Source: Haematobacter massiliensis
GTDB lineage: Bacteria; Pseudomonadota; Alphaproteobacteria; Rhodobacterales; Rhodobacteraceae
Direction of reading: 5' to 3'
DNA length: 64,000 nucleotides
Assembly: GCF_000740795.1 (NCBI RefSeq)
Contig: NZ_JGYG01000001.1
Span: forward strand, 558,001-622,000
Shown here piece by piece: positions 1 through 8,434 of this stretch; position 1 is the stretch's first letter; every line of letters starts with the position of its first letter. The notes under the pieces are model-generated. The model searched no databases, had not been told where the DNA came from, and worked only from the letters and a program-made list of their open reading frames with translations. Made by a program: the position numbers and the translations under genes.

Positions 1-64
1 GCGCGACCCCGAAGGTTGGCGGCTCGTTCAGCACCAGCAGACGCCGTTGCACGCCGGCATCTGA
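1..64 (+). CDS. C-terminal end of a possible SnoaL/NTF2-like protein (partial)
   Basis: Only the last 20 codons lie in the window, read from base 2 to the TGA at 62-64. The visible end is GWRLVQHQQTPLHAGI. This resembles the last beta strand of SnoaL/nuclear-transport-factor-2-like proteins, where a W-R-(L/M)-V-H-H-type strand is followed by a short tail. That is a pattern judgement on very little sequence. The gap to the next gene is 78 bases, so it may belong to a separate unit. Confidence 0.4.
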   Translation, partial: RDPEGWRLVQHQQTPLHAGI

Positions 65-142
65 TCCTCCGCCGCGGGGCCGTGACAAGGCCGAGTCCAG
101 CCCCTATAACGCAGCCGGTATTTCTTTCAGGACGGTTGCACC

Positions 143-1060
143 ATGATCCAGGTCCTCGGCCACAAGTCGCCCGACACAGATTCCACCGGCTCCCCCATCG
201 TCTGGGCCTGGTACCTGACGGAGGTGAAAGGCACCCCCGCTGTGCCGAAGCTTCTTGGCGAACCCAATACGGAGGCGGCCTTCATCCTCTCCCACTGGGG
301 GGTCGCCAAGCCGGAAATCATCTCCGAGCTGGAGCCGGGTGCGCAGGTTGTCATCGTCGACACCAACAACCCGCTCGAGCTTCCCGAGTCGCTGCCCGGT
401 GCCGACGTGATCGCCATCATCGACCACCACCTGCTGACCGGCGGGATCAAGACCAAGACGCCGATCGATGTGACGATCCGTCCGCTCGCCTGCACCGCCA
501 CGGTCATGATCGACCTGATGGGCGACGATGCCGCGAAGATGCCGGATGCGATCAAGGCGATGGCGCTCTCCTGCATCCTGTCGGATACGCTGGAGTTCCG
601 CTCCCCCACCACGACGCCGCATGACCGGCACGTGGCGGAGAAGCTGGCGGGCGATCTGGGCGTCTCCATTCCCACCTACGCAGCACAGATGTTCGCGGCA
701 AAGTCGGACGTCTCCGCCTTCTCCGACGCGGAGCTCCTGCGTATGGATTCGAAGGAATACGAAGTCGGCGGCAAGCAGTTCCGCGTGAGCGTGCTGGAAA
801 CCACCGCTCCCCAAGTCGTTCTTGACCGCAAGGCAAGCCTGATGGCCTCCATGCCGCAGGTCGCGACAGAGGATGGCGCGGATCAGGTGCTGCTCTTCAT
901 CGTGGATATCCTCCGCGAGGAGGCGACGCTGCTTGTCCCCAACGATCTGGTGAGGGTCGTGGCAGAAAAGAGCTTTGGCGCGGCCGTCGCGGGCGATACC
1001 GTCGTTCTGCCTGGGGTGATGAGCCGCAAGAAGCAGATCATCCCGGTTCTGAGCCTGTGA
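143..1060 (+). CDS. ppaC: manganese-dependent inorganic pyrophosphatase
   Basis: Hydrolyses pyrophosphate to two phosphates in the cytosol, pulling biosynthetic reactions forward. The 305 residues match the usual length of family II (DHH-type) pyrophosphatases. Metal-binding motifs are visible: GHKSPDTDS at residues 6-14, an aspartate in IVDTN near 73, and the signature DHH at 94-96. The SRKKQ substrate-binding motif of the second domain is near residues 294-298, 8 residues from the end. No regulatory CBS domains are present. The ATG is preceded by an AGGACGG ribosome site. It appears to head a run with the HAD hydrolase 13 bases downstream. Confidence 0.95.
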   Translation: MIQVLGHKSPDTDSTGSPIVWAWYLTEVKGTPAVPKLLGEPNTEAAFILSHWGVAKPEIISELEPGAQVVIVDTNNPLELPESLPGADVIAIIDHHLLTGGIKTKTPIDVTIRPLACTATVMIDLMGDDAAKMPDAIKAMALSCILSDTLEFRSPTTTPHDRHVAEKLAGDLGVSIPTYAAQMFAAKSDVSAFSDAELLRMDSKEYEVGGKQFRVSVLETTAPQVVLDRKASLMASMPQVATEDGADQVLLFIVDILREEATLLVPNDLVRVVAEKSFGAAVAGDTVVLPGVMSRKKQIIPVLSL

Positions 1061-1073
1061 TCGGGCGGCACGC

Positions 1074-1958
1074 ATGACCCGTATCATTGAGCACATCGCC
1101 GAGGTTTCGGACGAATATGACGTTCTGTTCTGCGATCTCTGGGGCTGCGTCCATGACGGGGTGCGCGCCTTTCCCGCCGCTGTCGAGGCATTGAAGACAT
1201 GGCGGGCGGAGGGGCGTCGGGTGATGATCCTGACGAACTCCCCCCGCCCCCGCCCCTCCGTTCGGCGGCAGCTCGAACGGCTCGGCGTGCCGCCGGAATG
1301 CTATGACGATATCACCACCTCCGGCGACGCGGCGCAGACCGCGATGGTGGAAGGCGCGGTTGGGCGGAAGGTCTGGCACATCGGGGCGAAGGAGCATTCG
1401 AGCTTCTTCACGGAAATGGCCAAGGACACGGCAGCCGAAGCCGCAAGCCTGCCCCCCATCGAACTCGTTCCCGCGGAGGCCGCGGAGGGCATCGTCTGCA
1501 CCGGCCCCTTCTTCGAGATGACCGAAACACCCGCCGATTACGTGGAGCGGTTCAAGCCATTGGTGGACCGTGGCGTGAAGCTGCTCTGCGCCAACCCCGA
1601 TATCGTCGTCGATCAGGGGGATCAGCGTATCTACTGCGCCGGCGCCCTTGCCGAGCTTTATGAGACGATGGGCGGCACGAGCCTTTACTTCGGCAAGCCC
1701 CATGCGCCGATCTATGACCTGGCCCGCCGCCGGCTCCAGCAGATCGGCATCGACGCAGGGCGCATTGCCGGTATCGGCGACGGTCCGGCGACGGATGTCA
1801 TTGGCGCGCTGGAGAACGGCATCGACGCGATATTCGTCTCCGGCGGGCTGGCCGCGTGGGAAACCCGGACGGAAGAGCAACCGGAGCCGGAGGCGCTCAC
1901 CGCCTATCTCCGGGAAAAGGGACTGGACCCGCAGTACACCATCGGGCGCCTCCGTTAA
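1074..1958 (+). CDS. HAD-type hydrolase, class IIA (TIGR01459-like)
   Basis: A NagD-like phosphatase of 294 residues. Motif I is DLWGCVHDG (residues 21-29), with the nucleophilic aspartate at 21; the W-G in place of the usual second aspartate is typical of this alphaproteobacterial subfamily. Motif II is the ILTNSPRPR stretch. A late GIGDGPATD motif supplies the metal-binding acidic residues. The substrate is not known; NagD relatives act on nucleotide monophosphates and small sugar phosphates. It lies between ppaC and ribF, and 40 bases separate it from ribF, so co-transcription is likely. Confidence 0.85.
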   Translation: MTRIIEHIAEVSDEYDVLFCDLWGCVHDGVRAFPAAVEALKTWRAEGRRVMILTNSPRPRPSVRRQLERLGVPPECYDDITTSGDAAQTAMVEGAVGRKVWHIGAKEHSSFFTEMAKDTAAEAASLPPIELVPAEAAEGIVCTGPFFEMTETPADYVERFKPLVDRGVKLLCANPDIVVDQGDQRIYCAGALAELYETMGGTSLYFGKPHAPIYDLARRRLQQIGIDAGRIAGIGDGPATDVIGALENGIDAIFVSGGLAAWETRTEEQPEPEALTAYLREKGLDPQYTIGRLR

Positions 1959-1998
1959 GGCGCTTGCGGCGGGGGTGGCACGGGGATACGGGAAGGCC

Positions 1999-2931
1999 AT
2001 GCGGATCATCCGGGATTACAGGACCGTCACTGACAGCGACCGGGGGGCTTCGGTCGCCATCGGCAATTTCGACGGCGTTCACTTGGGCCATCAGTCCGTG
2101 ATCGACATTGCGCGGGCAGCAGGTAGCCCCCTCGGCGTCATCACTTTCGAGCCGCACCCCCGCGAGTATTTTCAGCCTGACGCCCCCCCCTTTCGGCTGA
2201 TGAATGCGGAAGCGAAAGAGAACCGGCTCTCGCGGCTCGGGGTGGATATTCTCTACGAACTTCCCTTCGACGCGGCGCTGGCCGCCCTCTCTGCCGAGGA
2301 TTTCGCGCGGCAGGTTCTCCATCAGGGGCTGGGCATTCGTCATGCGGTCGTGGGCGCGGACTTCCACTTCGGCCATGACAGGGGCGGCGATGCGCGGCGG
2401 CTGGAGGAGCTGGGCCGGGAGATCGGCTTCGGCGTCACGGTGGCACCGCTCGTTTCGGATGAGGTGGAGGAGATCTCCTCCACCGCGATCCGACGTGCCT
2501 TGACCGAAGGCCGTCCCGGTGACGCCCGCCGGATGCTGGGCCACTGGCATCGGATCGAGGGGGAAGTTCTGCACGGAGACGCCCGTGGGCGGGAGCTGGG
2601 CTTTCCGACCGCGAACATGTCCATCGCCGCCATTCACCCCCCGCGTTTTGGCGTATATGCTGTGAAGGTCCGGGTGCTCAGCGGCCCTCATGCGGGGGAC
2701 TACGGCGGTGCGGCTTCCATCGGTACGCGGCCGATGTTCGGCGAGAACACTCCGAATATCGAGACCTTCATCTTCGACTTTTCCGGAGATCTCTATGGTG
2801 AGCATCTGTCGGTCGCCCTGATCGAGTGGCTACGACCGGAGTTGAAGTTCGATAGCCTCGATGCGCTCATCGCCCGGATGGATGCCGATTGCGCCCGCGC
2901 GCGAGACATCCTGGATACCCTGCCCGCATGA
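1999..2931 (+). CDS. ribF: bifunctional riboflavin kinase / FAD synthetase
   Basis: Converts riboflavin to FMN and then FAD. The 310-residue protein has the nucleotidyltransferase motif GNFDGVHLGH at residues 22-31 in the N-terminal FAD synthetase domain. The riboflavin kinase signature GFPTAN is at 201-206 in the C-terminal domain. The ATG at 1999 is chosen because family homology begins there; the open frame extends upstream through the preceding gene but that part is not RibF-like. Its stop overlaps the start of the next gene (ATGA), indicating translational coupling. Confidence 0.95.
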   Translation: MRIIRDYRTVTDSDRGASVAIGNFDGVHLGHQSVIDIARAAGSPLGVITFEPHPREYFQPDAPPFRLMNAEAKENRLSRLGVDILYELPFDAALAALSAEDFARQVLHQGLGIRHAVVGADFHFGHDRGGDARRLEELGREIGFGVTVAPLVSDEVEEISSTAIRRALTEGRPGDARRMLGHWHRIEGEVLHGDARGRELGFPTANMSIAAIHPPRFGVYAVKVRVLSGPHAGDYGGAASIGTRPMFGENTPNIETFIFDFSGDLYGEHLSVALIEWLRPELKFDSLDALIARMDADCARARDILDTLPA

Positions 2932-3458
2932 TCCTGACGACTGACAGACTCATCCTTCGCCCTTGGGAGCCGCGGGACCGCGCGCCATTCGCCGCCATGA
3001 ACGCCGATGCGGAGGTCATGCGCTACTTCCCCGCTCCGCGCACCCGGCAGGAAAGCGACGCGTTGTTGGACAAGCTCATTGCCCGCGCGGCGGAGAAGGG
3101 CTTCTCCTTCGCGGCGGTGGAGCGGCGGTCGGACGGTACCTTTGCGGGAATGGTCGGACTGAACCCCGTGCTGCAAGGCCCCCTGACCGGCGCAGTGGAG
3201 GTGGGCTGGAGTCTGCCACGTATTTTCTGGGGCATGGGTCTCGCCTCCGAGGCCGCGCGGGCGTGGCTCGATCACGGCTTTGGAGCGATGAACCTTGATG
3301 AGATCGTGGCTTTCACCGCGACTGACAACCACGCCTCCCGCCGGGTGATGGAACGGATCGGCATGGCCCGTCGCGCCGATCTGGATTTCGATCACCCCGC
3401 GCTGCCGGAGGGACATCCGTTGCGTCCGCATGTCGTCTATGCGGCGCGGAGAGCGTGA
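2928..3458 (+). CDS. GNAT family N-acetyltransferase (RimJ/RimL type)
   Basis: A 176-residue acetyltransferase of the GNAT fold. It opens with ILTTDRLILRPW, the usual first strand of RimJ/RimL-like enzymes. The acetyl-CoA region WGMGLASEAARAWLDHGF and a later NHASRRVMERIGM helix are both present. The acceptor is unknown; relatives acetylate ribosomal protein N-termini or small amines. The ATG at 2928 overlaps the ribF stop by four bases, which decides the start over the longer frame upstream. Confidence 0.85.
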   Translation: MILTTDRLILRPWEPRDRAPFAAMNADAEVMRYFPAPRTRQESDALLDKLIARAAEKGFSFAAVERRSDGTFAGMVGLNPVLQGPLTGAVEVGWSLPRIFWGMGLASEAARAWLDHGFGAMNLDEIVAFTATDNHASRRVMERIGMARRADLDFDHPALPEGHPLRPHVVYAARRA

Positions 3459-3502
3459 TCGGGCTTTAAACCGCCGCGCAACAGGTGCATGGTCCGCAAC
3501 CG

Positions 3503-3970
3503 ATGAAACGCCAGCCCACACCTCCCCTCCGCGCCCGGTTCTGGGAGCGCTACCCCCTCCGAGAGCTGACGCCCCCGGAATGGGAGGCGCTTTGCGACGG
3601 CTGCGGCAAATGCTGCCTCAACAAGATCGAGGATGCCGACACGGGCGAGGTGTTCTTTACCGACATCGCCTGCCGCCTGTTCGATGACGGCTCCTGCCGC
3701 TGCTCACATTACGAGAACCGCCGCCAGTTCGTGCCCGAATGCGTGGTGCTGACCCCCGCGAATATCGACAACATCTCCTACTGGATGCCCCGCACCTGCG
3801 CCTACCGGCTGCTGAATGAGGGACGGCCGCTTTACCCGTGGCACCATCTCCTCTGCGGCGACAGGGAGGAGGTGCATCGGGCCGGTGTCTCCGTCCAGGG
3901 CCGCACCGTCTCGGAATTCGAGGTCGCCGAGGATGAATGGGAAGACCACGTGATCGAAGAGGACATCTGA
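3503..3970 (+). CDS. YcgN family cysteine-cluster protein (UPF0260)
   Basis: A 155-residue cytosolic protein of the YcgN/UPF0260 family, function unknown. Cysteines at 31, 34, 37 and 38 (CDGCGKCC) and further ones near 57, 65 and 67 suggest a bound zinc or iron-sulfur cluster. The end is strongly acidic. The ATG at 3503 gives the family length; an in-frame GTG at 3485 is less likely. The last base of its stop is the first base of the threonine aldolase start codon. Confidence 0.85.
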   Translation: MKRQPTPPLRARFWERYPLRELTPPEWEALCDGCGKCCLNKIEDADTGEVFFTDIACRLFDDGSCRCSHYENRRQFVPECVVLTPANIDNISYWMPRTCAYRLLNEGRPLYPWHHLLCGDREEVHRAGVSVQGRTVSEFEVAEDEWEDHVIEEDI

Positions 3971-5019
3971 TGCAATTCGCCTCCGACAATATCGCCCCCG
4001 TCCCGCGCCAGGTGCTCGACGCGATCGAGCGGGCGAACCATGGTGCCATGGCCTCCTACGGGGGGGAGCCGCTGATGCGGGAGGTGGAGGCCCGGATGCG
4101 CGCGGTGTTCGAGGCGCCGGATGCTGCCGTCTATCTTGTCGCGACCGGGACGGCCGCCAATTCGCTCTCGCTCGCCTGTCTCGTTCAGCCCTGGCAGACG
4201 GTCTATTGTCACCGCCATGCCCATATCGAAGAGGATGAATGCGCGGCACCGGAGTTCTACATGGGGGGTGCAAAGCTTACCCTGCTTGACGGCGATCACG
4301 CGAAGATCGACCCGGCCGGGCTGGAGCAGTCCCTGCGATCGGCAGCAGGCGCGGGCGTCCACAACGTGCAGAAGGGCGCGCTTTCCCTCACCAACGCGAC
4401 GGAGAACGGCACGGTCTACACCGTGGCGGAAGTGGAGCGGCTTTGCGCCATCGCGCGGGCGGCGGGCATCCCGGTTCACATGGACGGGGCGCGATTTGCC
4501 AACGCCCTTGCCGCCACCAACGCTTCCCCCGCCGAGATGACGTGGAAGGCGGGGGTGGACATCCTGAGCTTCGGCGGTACCAAGAACGGTCTCCTGGGCG
4601 TCGAGGCCGTCGTGATCTTCGATCCTGCGAAGGCGTGGGAATTCGAGCTGCGCCGCAAGCGGGGTGGCCATCTGTTCTCCAAGCATCGCTACCTTTCGGC
4701 CCAGATGCTCGCCTATCTGGACGATGACCTATGGCTGCGCAGCGCCCGTCACGCGAATGCGATGGCCACCCGGCTGTCACAAGGTATCGCGGCCTTGCCG
4801 GGCGCTTCACTCGTACATCCGACCGAGGCAAACGCGGTGTTTGCCGCCTGGCCGCGGGAGGGTCACCGGCGCGCGCAGGAGGCCGGGGCGTATTACTACC
4901 TGTGGCCGGGCCACCAGTCGCTCGACGGTCCGGGAGAGGATCCCGTCGCCGCACGCCTTGTCTGCTCCTGGGCGACGACGGAAGAGGAAGTGGATCGCTT
5001 TCTCTCCATCATCCGCTAG
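3970..5019 (+). CDS. ltaE: low-specificity L-threonine aldolase (PLP-dependent)
   Basis: Cleaves L-threonine or L-allo-threonine to glycine and acetaldehyde. The 349-residue protein is of fold-type I, in the beta-eliminating lyase group. It starts FASDN, has HMDGARFANA (the cofactor-binding aspartate) and the Schiff-base lysine at residue 205 in FGGTKNGLLG. The overall pattern matches the Pseudomonas-type enzyme. The ATG at 3970 overlaps the YcgN stop (TGATG), so translation is probably coupled. Stereospecificity cannot be judged from sequence. Confidence 0.88.
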   Translation: MQFASDNIAPVPRQVLDAIERANHGAMASYGGEPLMREVEARMRAVFEAPDAAVYLVATGTAANSLSLACLVQPWQTVYCHRHAHIEEDECAAPEFYMGGAKLTLLDGDHAKIDPAGLEQSLRSAAGAGVHNVQKGALSLTNATENGTVYTVAEVERLCAIARAAGIPVHMDGARFANALAATNASPAEMTWKAGVDILSFGGTKNGLLGVEAVVIFDPAKAWEFELRRKRGGHLFSKHRYLSAQMLAYLDDDLWLRSARHANAMATRLSQGIAALPGASLVHPTEANAVFAAWPREGHRRAQEAGAYYYLWPGHQSLDGPGEDPVAARLVCSWATTEEEVDRFLSIIR

Positions 5020-5022
5020 GGT

Positions 5023-6030
5023 TCAGCCCTCTGTCACACCCGCCTCACCGAAGGTCGCCATGCCGGACAGGCAGGCGACCGCGGCCTTCAGAACCGGCAG
5101 CGCGAGAGCGGCGCCGGAGCCTTCTCCCAACCGGAGACCGAGTGACAGGATAGGCTCTTTGCCGAGCGCGGTCAGAAGGCGGCGATGCGCTGTCTCCTCC
5201 GAAAGATGGCCAGCCACGGCATGGTCGAGGCCGCCCTCGTTGAGCCGTTGCAGCACAAGCGCCGCAGCACAGCAGATGAAGCCGTCGAGGATAACGGGAA
5301 TGCGTTCGACCCGCGCCCGGGCAATGGCTCCGGTCATGGCCGCCACTTCCCGTCCGCCAAGGCAGCGCAGCACCTCCAGAGGATCACCGAGCGTAGCGGC
5401 GTGGCGGCGCAGCCCCGCCTCCACCGCCGCCCGCTTGCGGGCGAGGCCGGCATCGTCAAGACCGGTGCCCCTGCCAATCCATGCCTCGGCCCCGCCACCC
5501 AGAAGCGCCGCAGCGATAGCCGCGGCGACGGTGGTGTTGCCGATCCCCATTTCCCCGGCAATGAACACATCCGCCTGCGGGTCCACCGACTCCCATCCCG
5601 CCGAGAGCGCGCTCACAAGGTCTTCCTCCGTCATTGCGGGCCCTTGCGTGAAATCGGCGGTCGGTCGGTCGAGATCGAGCGATATGACATCAAGCGTCGC
5701 TCCACCCTCGCGCGCGAGCTGGTTGATTGCTGCGCCCCCTGCGGCGAAATTCGCAACCATCTGCGCGGTCACTTCCGGCGGAAAGGCAGAGATGCCGTTC
5801 GCCGCAACCCCGTGGTTGCCCGCATAGACGACGATCTGCGGCCGCGTGATGGCGGGTGTCCCCTGCCAACCGGCGTACCAGATCGCCAGCATCTCGAGAC
5901 GGCCCAAAGCCCCCTGCGGCTTCGTCAGCCGGCCGTTTCGCGCTTCGGCAGCAGAGAGCGCGGCGCCATACGGCGGCGGCAGATCGGTGAGGACGGCGCG
6001 AAAATCGGCTGAGGAGGTGAAGACAGGCAT
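5023..6030 (-). CDS. cobT: nicotinate-nucleotide--dimethylbenzimidazole phosphoribosyltransferase
   Basis: Makes alpha-ribazole phosphate from nicotinate mononucleotide and dimethylbenzimidazole, activating the lower ligand of cobalamin. The 335-residue length is standard. Visible family features include the glycine-rich YAGNHGV segment and the late [10 protein letters not shown], whose glutamate (near 303) is the expected catalytic base. It is divergent from cobS with only 51 bases between the starts, so they probably share a regulatory region. That space is too short for a cobalamin riboswitch. Confidence 0.95.
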   Translation of the reverse strand: MPVFTSSADFRAVLTDLPPPYGAALSAAEARNGRLTKPQGALGRLEMLAIWYAGWQGTPAITRPQIVVYAGNHGVAANGISAFPPEVTAQMVANFAAGGAAINQLAREGGATLDVISLDLDRPTADFTQGPAMTEEDLVSALSAGWESVDPQADVFIAGEMGIGNTTVAAAIAAALLGGGAEAWIGRGTGLDDAGLARKRAAVEAGLRRHAATLGDPLEVLRCLGGREVAAMTGAIARARVERIPVILDGFICCAAALVLQRLNEGGLDHAVAGHLSEETAHRRLLTALGKEPILSLGLRLGEGSGAALALPVLKAAVACLSGMATFGEAGVTEG

Positions 6031-6081
6031 GTTTCATCCGTTGCTTGCGGAACGCCCCTTCTCTATCCAAGGCCGCGGCAG

Positions 6082-6828
6082 ATGCAACCGGAGCGCGACG
6101 TGAGGCCCTTTCGCGACTTGAGGAACGCCTTCGGGCTGCTGACGCGGCTCCCGGTCGCCGGGGCTTCGCCTGTGGGATCCTGCTGGGCATGGCCGGTCGT
6201 CGGGGCGGTCGTGAATGCTCTGGCGGCGGCTATGAGCATTCTGCTGGCAGATATCGGTCTGCCTGCTGGTTTCGCCGCAGTCTGTGCGCTGACGGTGGCG
6301 ATACTGCTGACAGGTGGGCTGCATGAGGATGGGCTGGCGGATACGGCGGACGGCTTCTGGGGCGGCCGGACGATGGAGCGCCGCCTGGAGATCATGAAAG
6401 ACAGCCGTATCGGCAGCTATGGCGTTCTGGCACTCATTCTATCGCTCATGGCGCGCGCAACGCTGATCACAGAGTTGCTGTCCAAGGGGGAGGCACTATT
6501 CGCGCTGATCGTGGCAGGTTCGCTGTCGCGAGCCATCATGCCGGGCTTGATGGCTACGCTGCCATTTGCGCGCAACGGCGGACTGGCGGCCTCCATCGGC
6601 CGTCCTCACAGGGCGGCTGCAATCGCGTCATTCACCTTGGGAACGGTGATTTCATTCGGATTATGCGGGATCCCCGGCCTCGCGGCGACGCTGGCAGCCT
6701 TTCTGGCGGCGGTGATCGTTGCGATAAGCGCGTGGAGCAAGATAGGCGGGCAGACGGGCGATGTGCTGGGAGCGAGCCAGCAGCTCGCTGAGATCGCCGC
6801 TCTGGCAACACTTGTCGCCTTGCTCTGA
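6082..6828 (+). CDS. cobS: adenosylcobinamide-GDP ribazoletransferase (cobalamin synthase)
   Basis: Joins adenosylcobinamide-GDP to alpha-ribazole (phosphate) at the inner membrane, the last assembly step of cobalamin. At 248 residues it is a typical CobS. The N-terminal FGLLTRLPVA, the metal-binding HEDGLADTADGFWGG stretch and several hydrophobic membrane helices are all visible. It pairs with the divergent cobT, which makes its alpha-ribazole substrate. It converges on carD; a hairpin lies between them. Confidence 0.94.
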   Translation: MQPERDVRPFRDLRNAFGLLTRLPVAGASPVGSCWAWPVVGAVVNALAAAMSILLADIGLPAGFAAVCALTVAILLTGGLHEDGLADTADGFWGGRTMERRLEIMKDSRIGSYGVLALILSLMARATLITELLSKGEALFALIVAGSLSRAIMPGLMATLPFARNGGLAASIGRPHRAAAIASFTLGTVISFGLCGIPGLAATLAAFLAAVIVAISAWSKIGGQTGDVLGASQQLAEIAALATLVALL

Positions 6829-6835
6829 CGGCAAG

Positions 6836-6862
6836 AAAAAGCCGCGCCATAACGGGCGCGGC
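6836..6862 (-). terminator. rho-independent terminator of carD
   Basis: An 8-bp GC-only stem (GCCGCGCC at 6841-6848 with GGCGCGGC at 6855-6862) is followed, on the minus strand, by TTTTTCTT. It sits directly after the carD stop codon. On the plus strand there is no T-run, so it serves carD better than the convergent cobS. Confidence 0.8.
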
Positions 6863-6882
6863 TTCGCAATCATCGAAAGAGT

Positions 6883-7392
6883 TCAGGCGGCGCGGGACAG
6901 CAGAACGTCATCGACCTTCTTCTGCGCATTCGCTTCATCCACTCCGGCAACCGCAGCTACTTCGCGCGTCAGCCGTTCGAGCGCTGCTTCATAAAGCTGA
7001 CGTTCGGAATAGGATTGTTCGCGTTGATCGTCGGACCGATGCAGATCCCGGACAACCTCGGCAATGGAAAGCAGATCACCGGAATTGATTTTCTGCTCAT
7101 ATTCCTGAGCACGACGCGACCACATGGCGCGCTTCACCTTCGCCTTGCCCTTCAGCGTCTCGAGCGCCTTGGAGACGATATCGGGCGTCGAAAGCGAGCG
7201 CATACCGATTTCAGCCGCCTTGTTGATCGGCACCCGGAGAGTCATCTTGTCCTTCTCGAACGAGATCACGAAAAGCTCCAGCTTGAGCCCAGCGATCTCC
7301 TGTTCCTCGATCGAGATGATCCTGCCGACGCCATGGGCCGGATACACCACGAAATCGTCGGGATGAAACTCGGACTTCTTGGTCTTCGTCAT
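6883..7392 (-). CDS. carD: CarD/CdnL-family RNA polymerase-binding regulator
   Basis: A 169-residue CarD-family protein. Its N-terminal Tudor-like domain (FVVYPAHGVGRIISIEEQE) is the part that binds the RNA polymerase beta subunit and stabilises open complexes in relatives; the rest is a helical DNA-contacting domain. In alphaproteobacteria this family supports rRNA and housekeeping promoters. It is the last gene of the helicase, S4, fdxA, carD run but has 274 bases upstream, so it probably also has its own promoter. Confidence 0.93.
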   Translation of the reverse strand: MTKTKKSEFHPDDFVVYPAHGVGRIISIEEQEIAGLKLELFVISFEKDKMTLRVPINKAAEIGMRSLSTPDIVSKALETLKGKAKVKRAMWSRRAQEYEQKINSGDLLSIAEVVRDLHRSDDQREQSYSERQLYEAALERLTREVAAVAGVDEANAQKKVDDVLLSRAA

Positions 7393-7644
7393 TCAGTCGC
7401 TTCCTCTCATGGGAATCGGAAAGGCCACAAAACCATCCGCCGGAAGCGCTTCCGCTTCAGGAGAATGATCGGACAAGCTGATTGCTTCAGGCGGATCGTT
7501 TGGGTGAGAGACCGCCTGCCTTCGGCATTCCAAGCATTTTGTAGAGGAAATATAGCACAAAGCACTGCTGTTTTAAAGCGTCGTGACTCGAGCGTAAACA
7601 GCGGGCAAGCGCCATCAAGCACTTGTCATCAAACTGCCACAGCG

Positions 7645-7664
7645 AAAACGGGCCGCAGCGCCCG
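7645..7664 (-). terminator. possible weak terminator after fdxA
   Basis: A 5-bp stem (CGGGC / GCCCG, six-base loop) directly follows the fdxA stop and, on the minus strand, runs into TTTTCG. The stem is short, so transcription probably continues in part. Confidence 0.35.
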
Positions 7665-7666
7665 AA

Positions 7667-8005
7667 TCACGATCCTTCGCCGGCCGTTTCGGAGAAGTAT
7701 TTCTCAAGCTTGCCGGTTTCGCCGTCCCGCTCCGTCGCCTCGGGCAGCGGGTCCTTGCGAGAGAGAATCACCGGCCACTGCTCGGCATACTTGCGGTTGA
7801 ACGCCACCCATTCCTCTACATCCGGCTCCGTATCGGGGCGGATTGCATCGGCGGGGCATTCGGGTTCGCAGACGCCACAGTCGATACATTCATCGGGATG
7901 AATGACCAACATGTTCTCGCCCTCATAGAAGCAGTCCACCGGACAGACTTCCACGCAGTCGGTATATTTGCATGCGATGCAGTTGTCGGTGACGACATAA
8001 GTCAT
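7667..8005 (-). CDS. fdxA: 7Fe ferredoxin FdxA
   Basis: A 112-residue small electron carrier. Cysteines at 9, 12, 17 and 21 and again at 40, 43, 46 and 50 give the 3Fe-4S plus 4Fe-4S arrangement of Azotobacter-type ferredoxin I. The C-terminal acidic extension is usual for the proteobacterial members. Electron partners are unknown. It lies between the S4 protein and carD on the same strand. A perfect 14-bp palindrome sits 26 bases upstream of its start. Confidence 0.94.
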   Translation of the reverse strand: MTYVVTDNCIACKYTDCVEVCPVDCFYEGENMLVIHPDECIDCGVCEPECPADAIRPDTEPDVEEWVAFNRKYAEQWPVILSRKDPLPEATERDGETGKLEKYFSETAGEGS

Positions 8006-8030
8006 GGGATCGGTCTTTCACGTCTGGCGG

Positions 8031-8044
8031 GGACTAGCTAGTCC
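8031..8044. promoter_or_regulatory. 14-bp perfect palindrome upstream of fdxA
   Basis: GGACTAGCTAGTCC reads the same on both strands and lies 26-39 bases before the fdxA start codon. That position fits an operator or a site in the 5' leader. I do not recognise the cognate regulator. Confidence 0.35.
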
Positions 8045-8119
8045 AACAACTGGCCGGGATCAAGACAGTGACCAACGGAAAGGCCCGGCGCCCCCCGGAG
8101 GTCGCGTGCTGGAGGATGG

Positions 8120-8404
8120 CTATTCCTCCGATGCCGGAGATGCCGGAATACCTTCCGCCGCGATATCGATGTAAAGCGCCTGCGCTTCTGTCGCCGGACC
8201 GCGCCGCAGGCTCGATCCGAGCACGCGGACGACGCGGATTCGGCCAGCCTGCGGAAAGGTCAGCGTGTCCCCCTCGCCGATACCAAAGGCGGGCTTCTGC
8301 ACCCGCCGCGCGTTCACACGCACATGACCCGCCTCCACCACTTCGGACGCAAGCGTCCGTGTACGGAAGAAGCGGGCATGCCAGAGCCATTTGTCGAGCC
8401 GCAT
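8120..8404 (-). CDS. S4-domain RNA-binding protein (Hsp15/HslR-like)
   Basis: About 94 residues. It begins MRLDKWLWHARFFRTRTLA and continues with GHVRVNARRVQKP, the classic S4 RNA-binding fold found in Hsp15 (HslR), which rescues stalled 50S subunits in E. coli. The tail is acidic. The start is uncertain: ATG at 8404 begins exactly at the S4 homology, but a TTG at 8431 in frame would add nine residues. It follows the helicase by 30 bases, consistent with a shared transcript and a role in RNA handling. Confidence 0.88.
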   Translation of the reverse strand: MRLDKWLWHARFFRTRTLASEVVEAGHVRVNARRVQKPAFGIGEGDTLTFPQAGRIRVVRVLGSSLRRGPATEAQALYIDIAAEGIPASPASEE

Positions 8405-8434
8405 CGTCTCCCGCGTGGCGAGAACGGCCAAGGG

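Noticed and set aside
1648-1998. Upstream extension of the ribF reading frame
   Set aside because: It overlaps the HAD hydrolase in another frame and has no RibF similarity; the FAD synthetase domain begins at ATG 1999.
6031-6081. Cobalamin riboswitch between cobT and cobS
   Set aside because: The gap is 51 bases, far too short, and no B12-box-like sequence is present.
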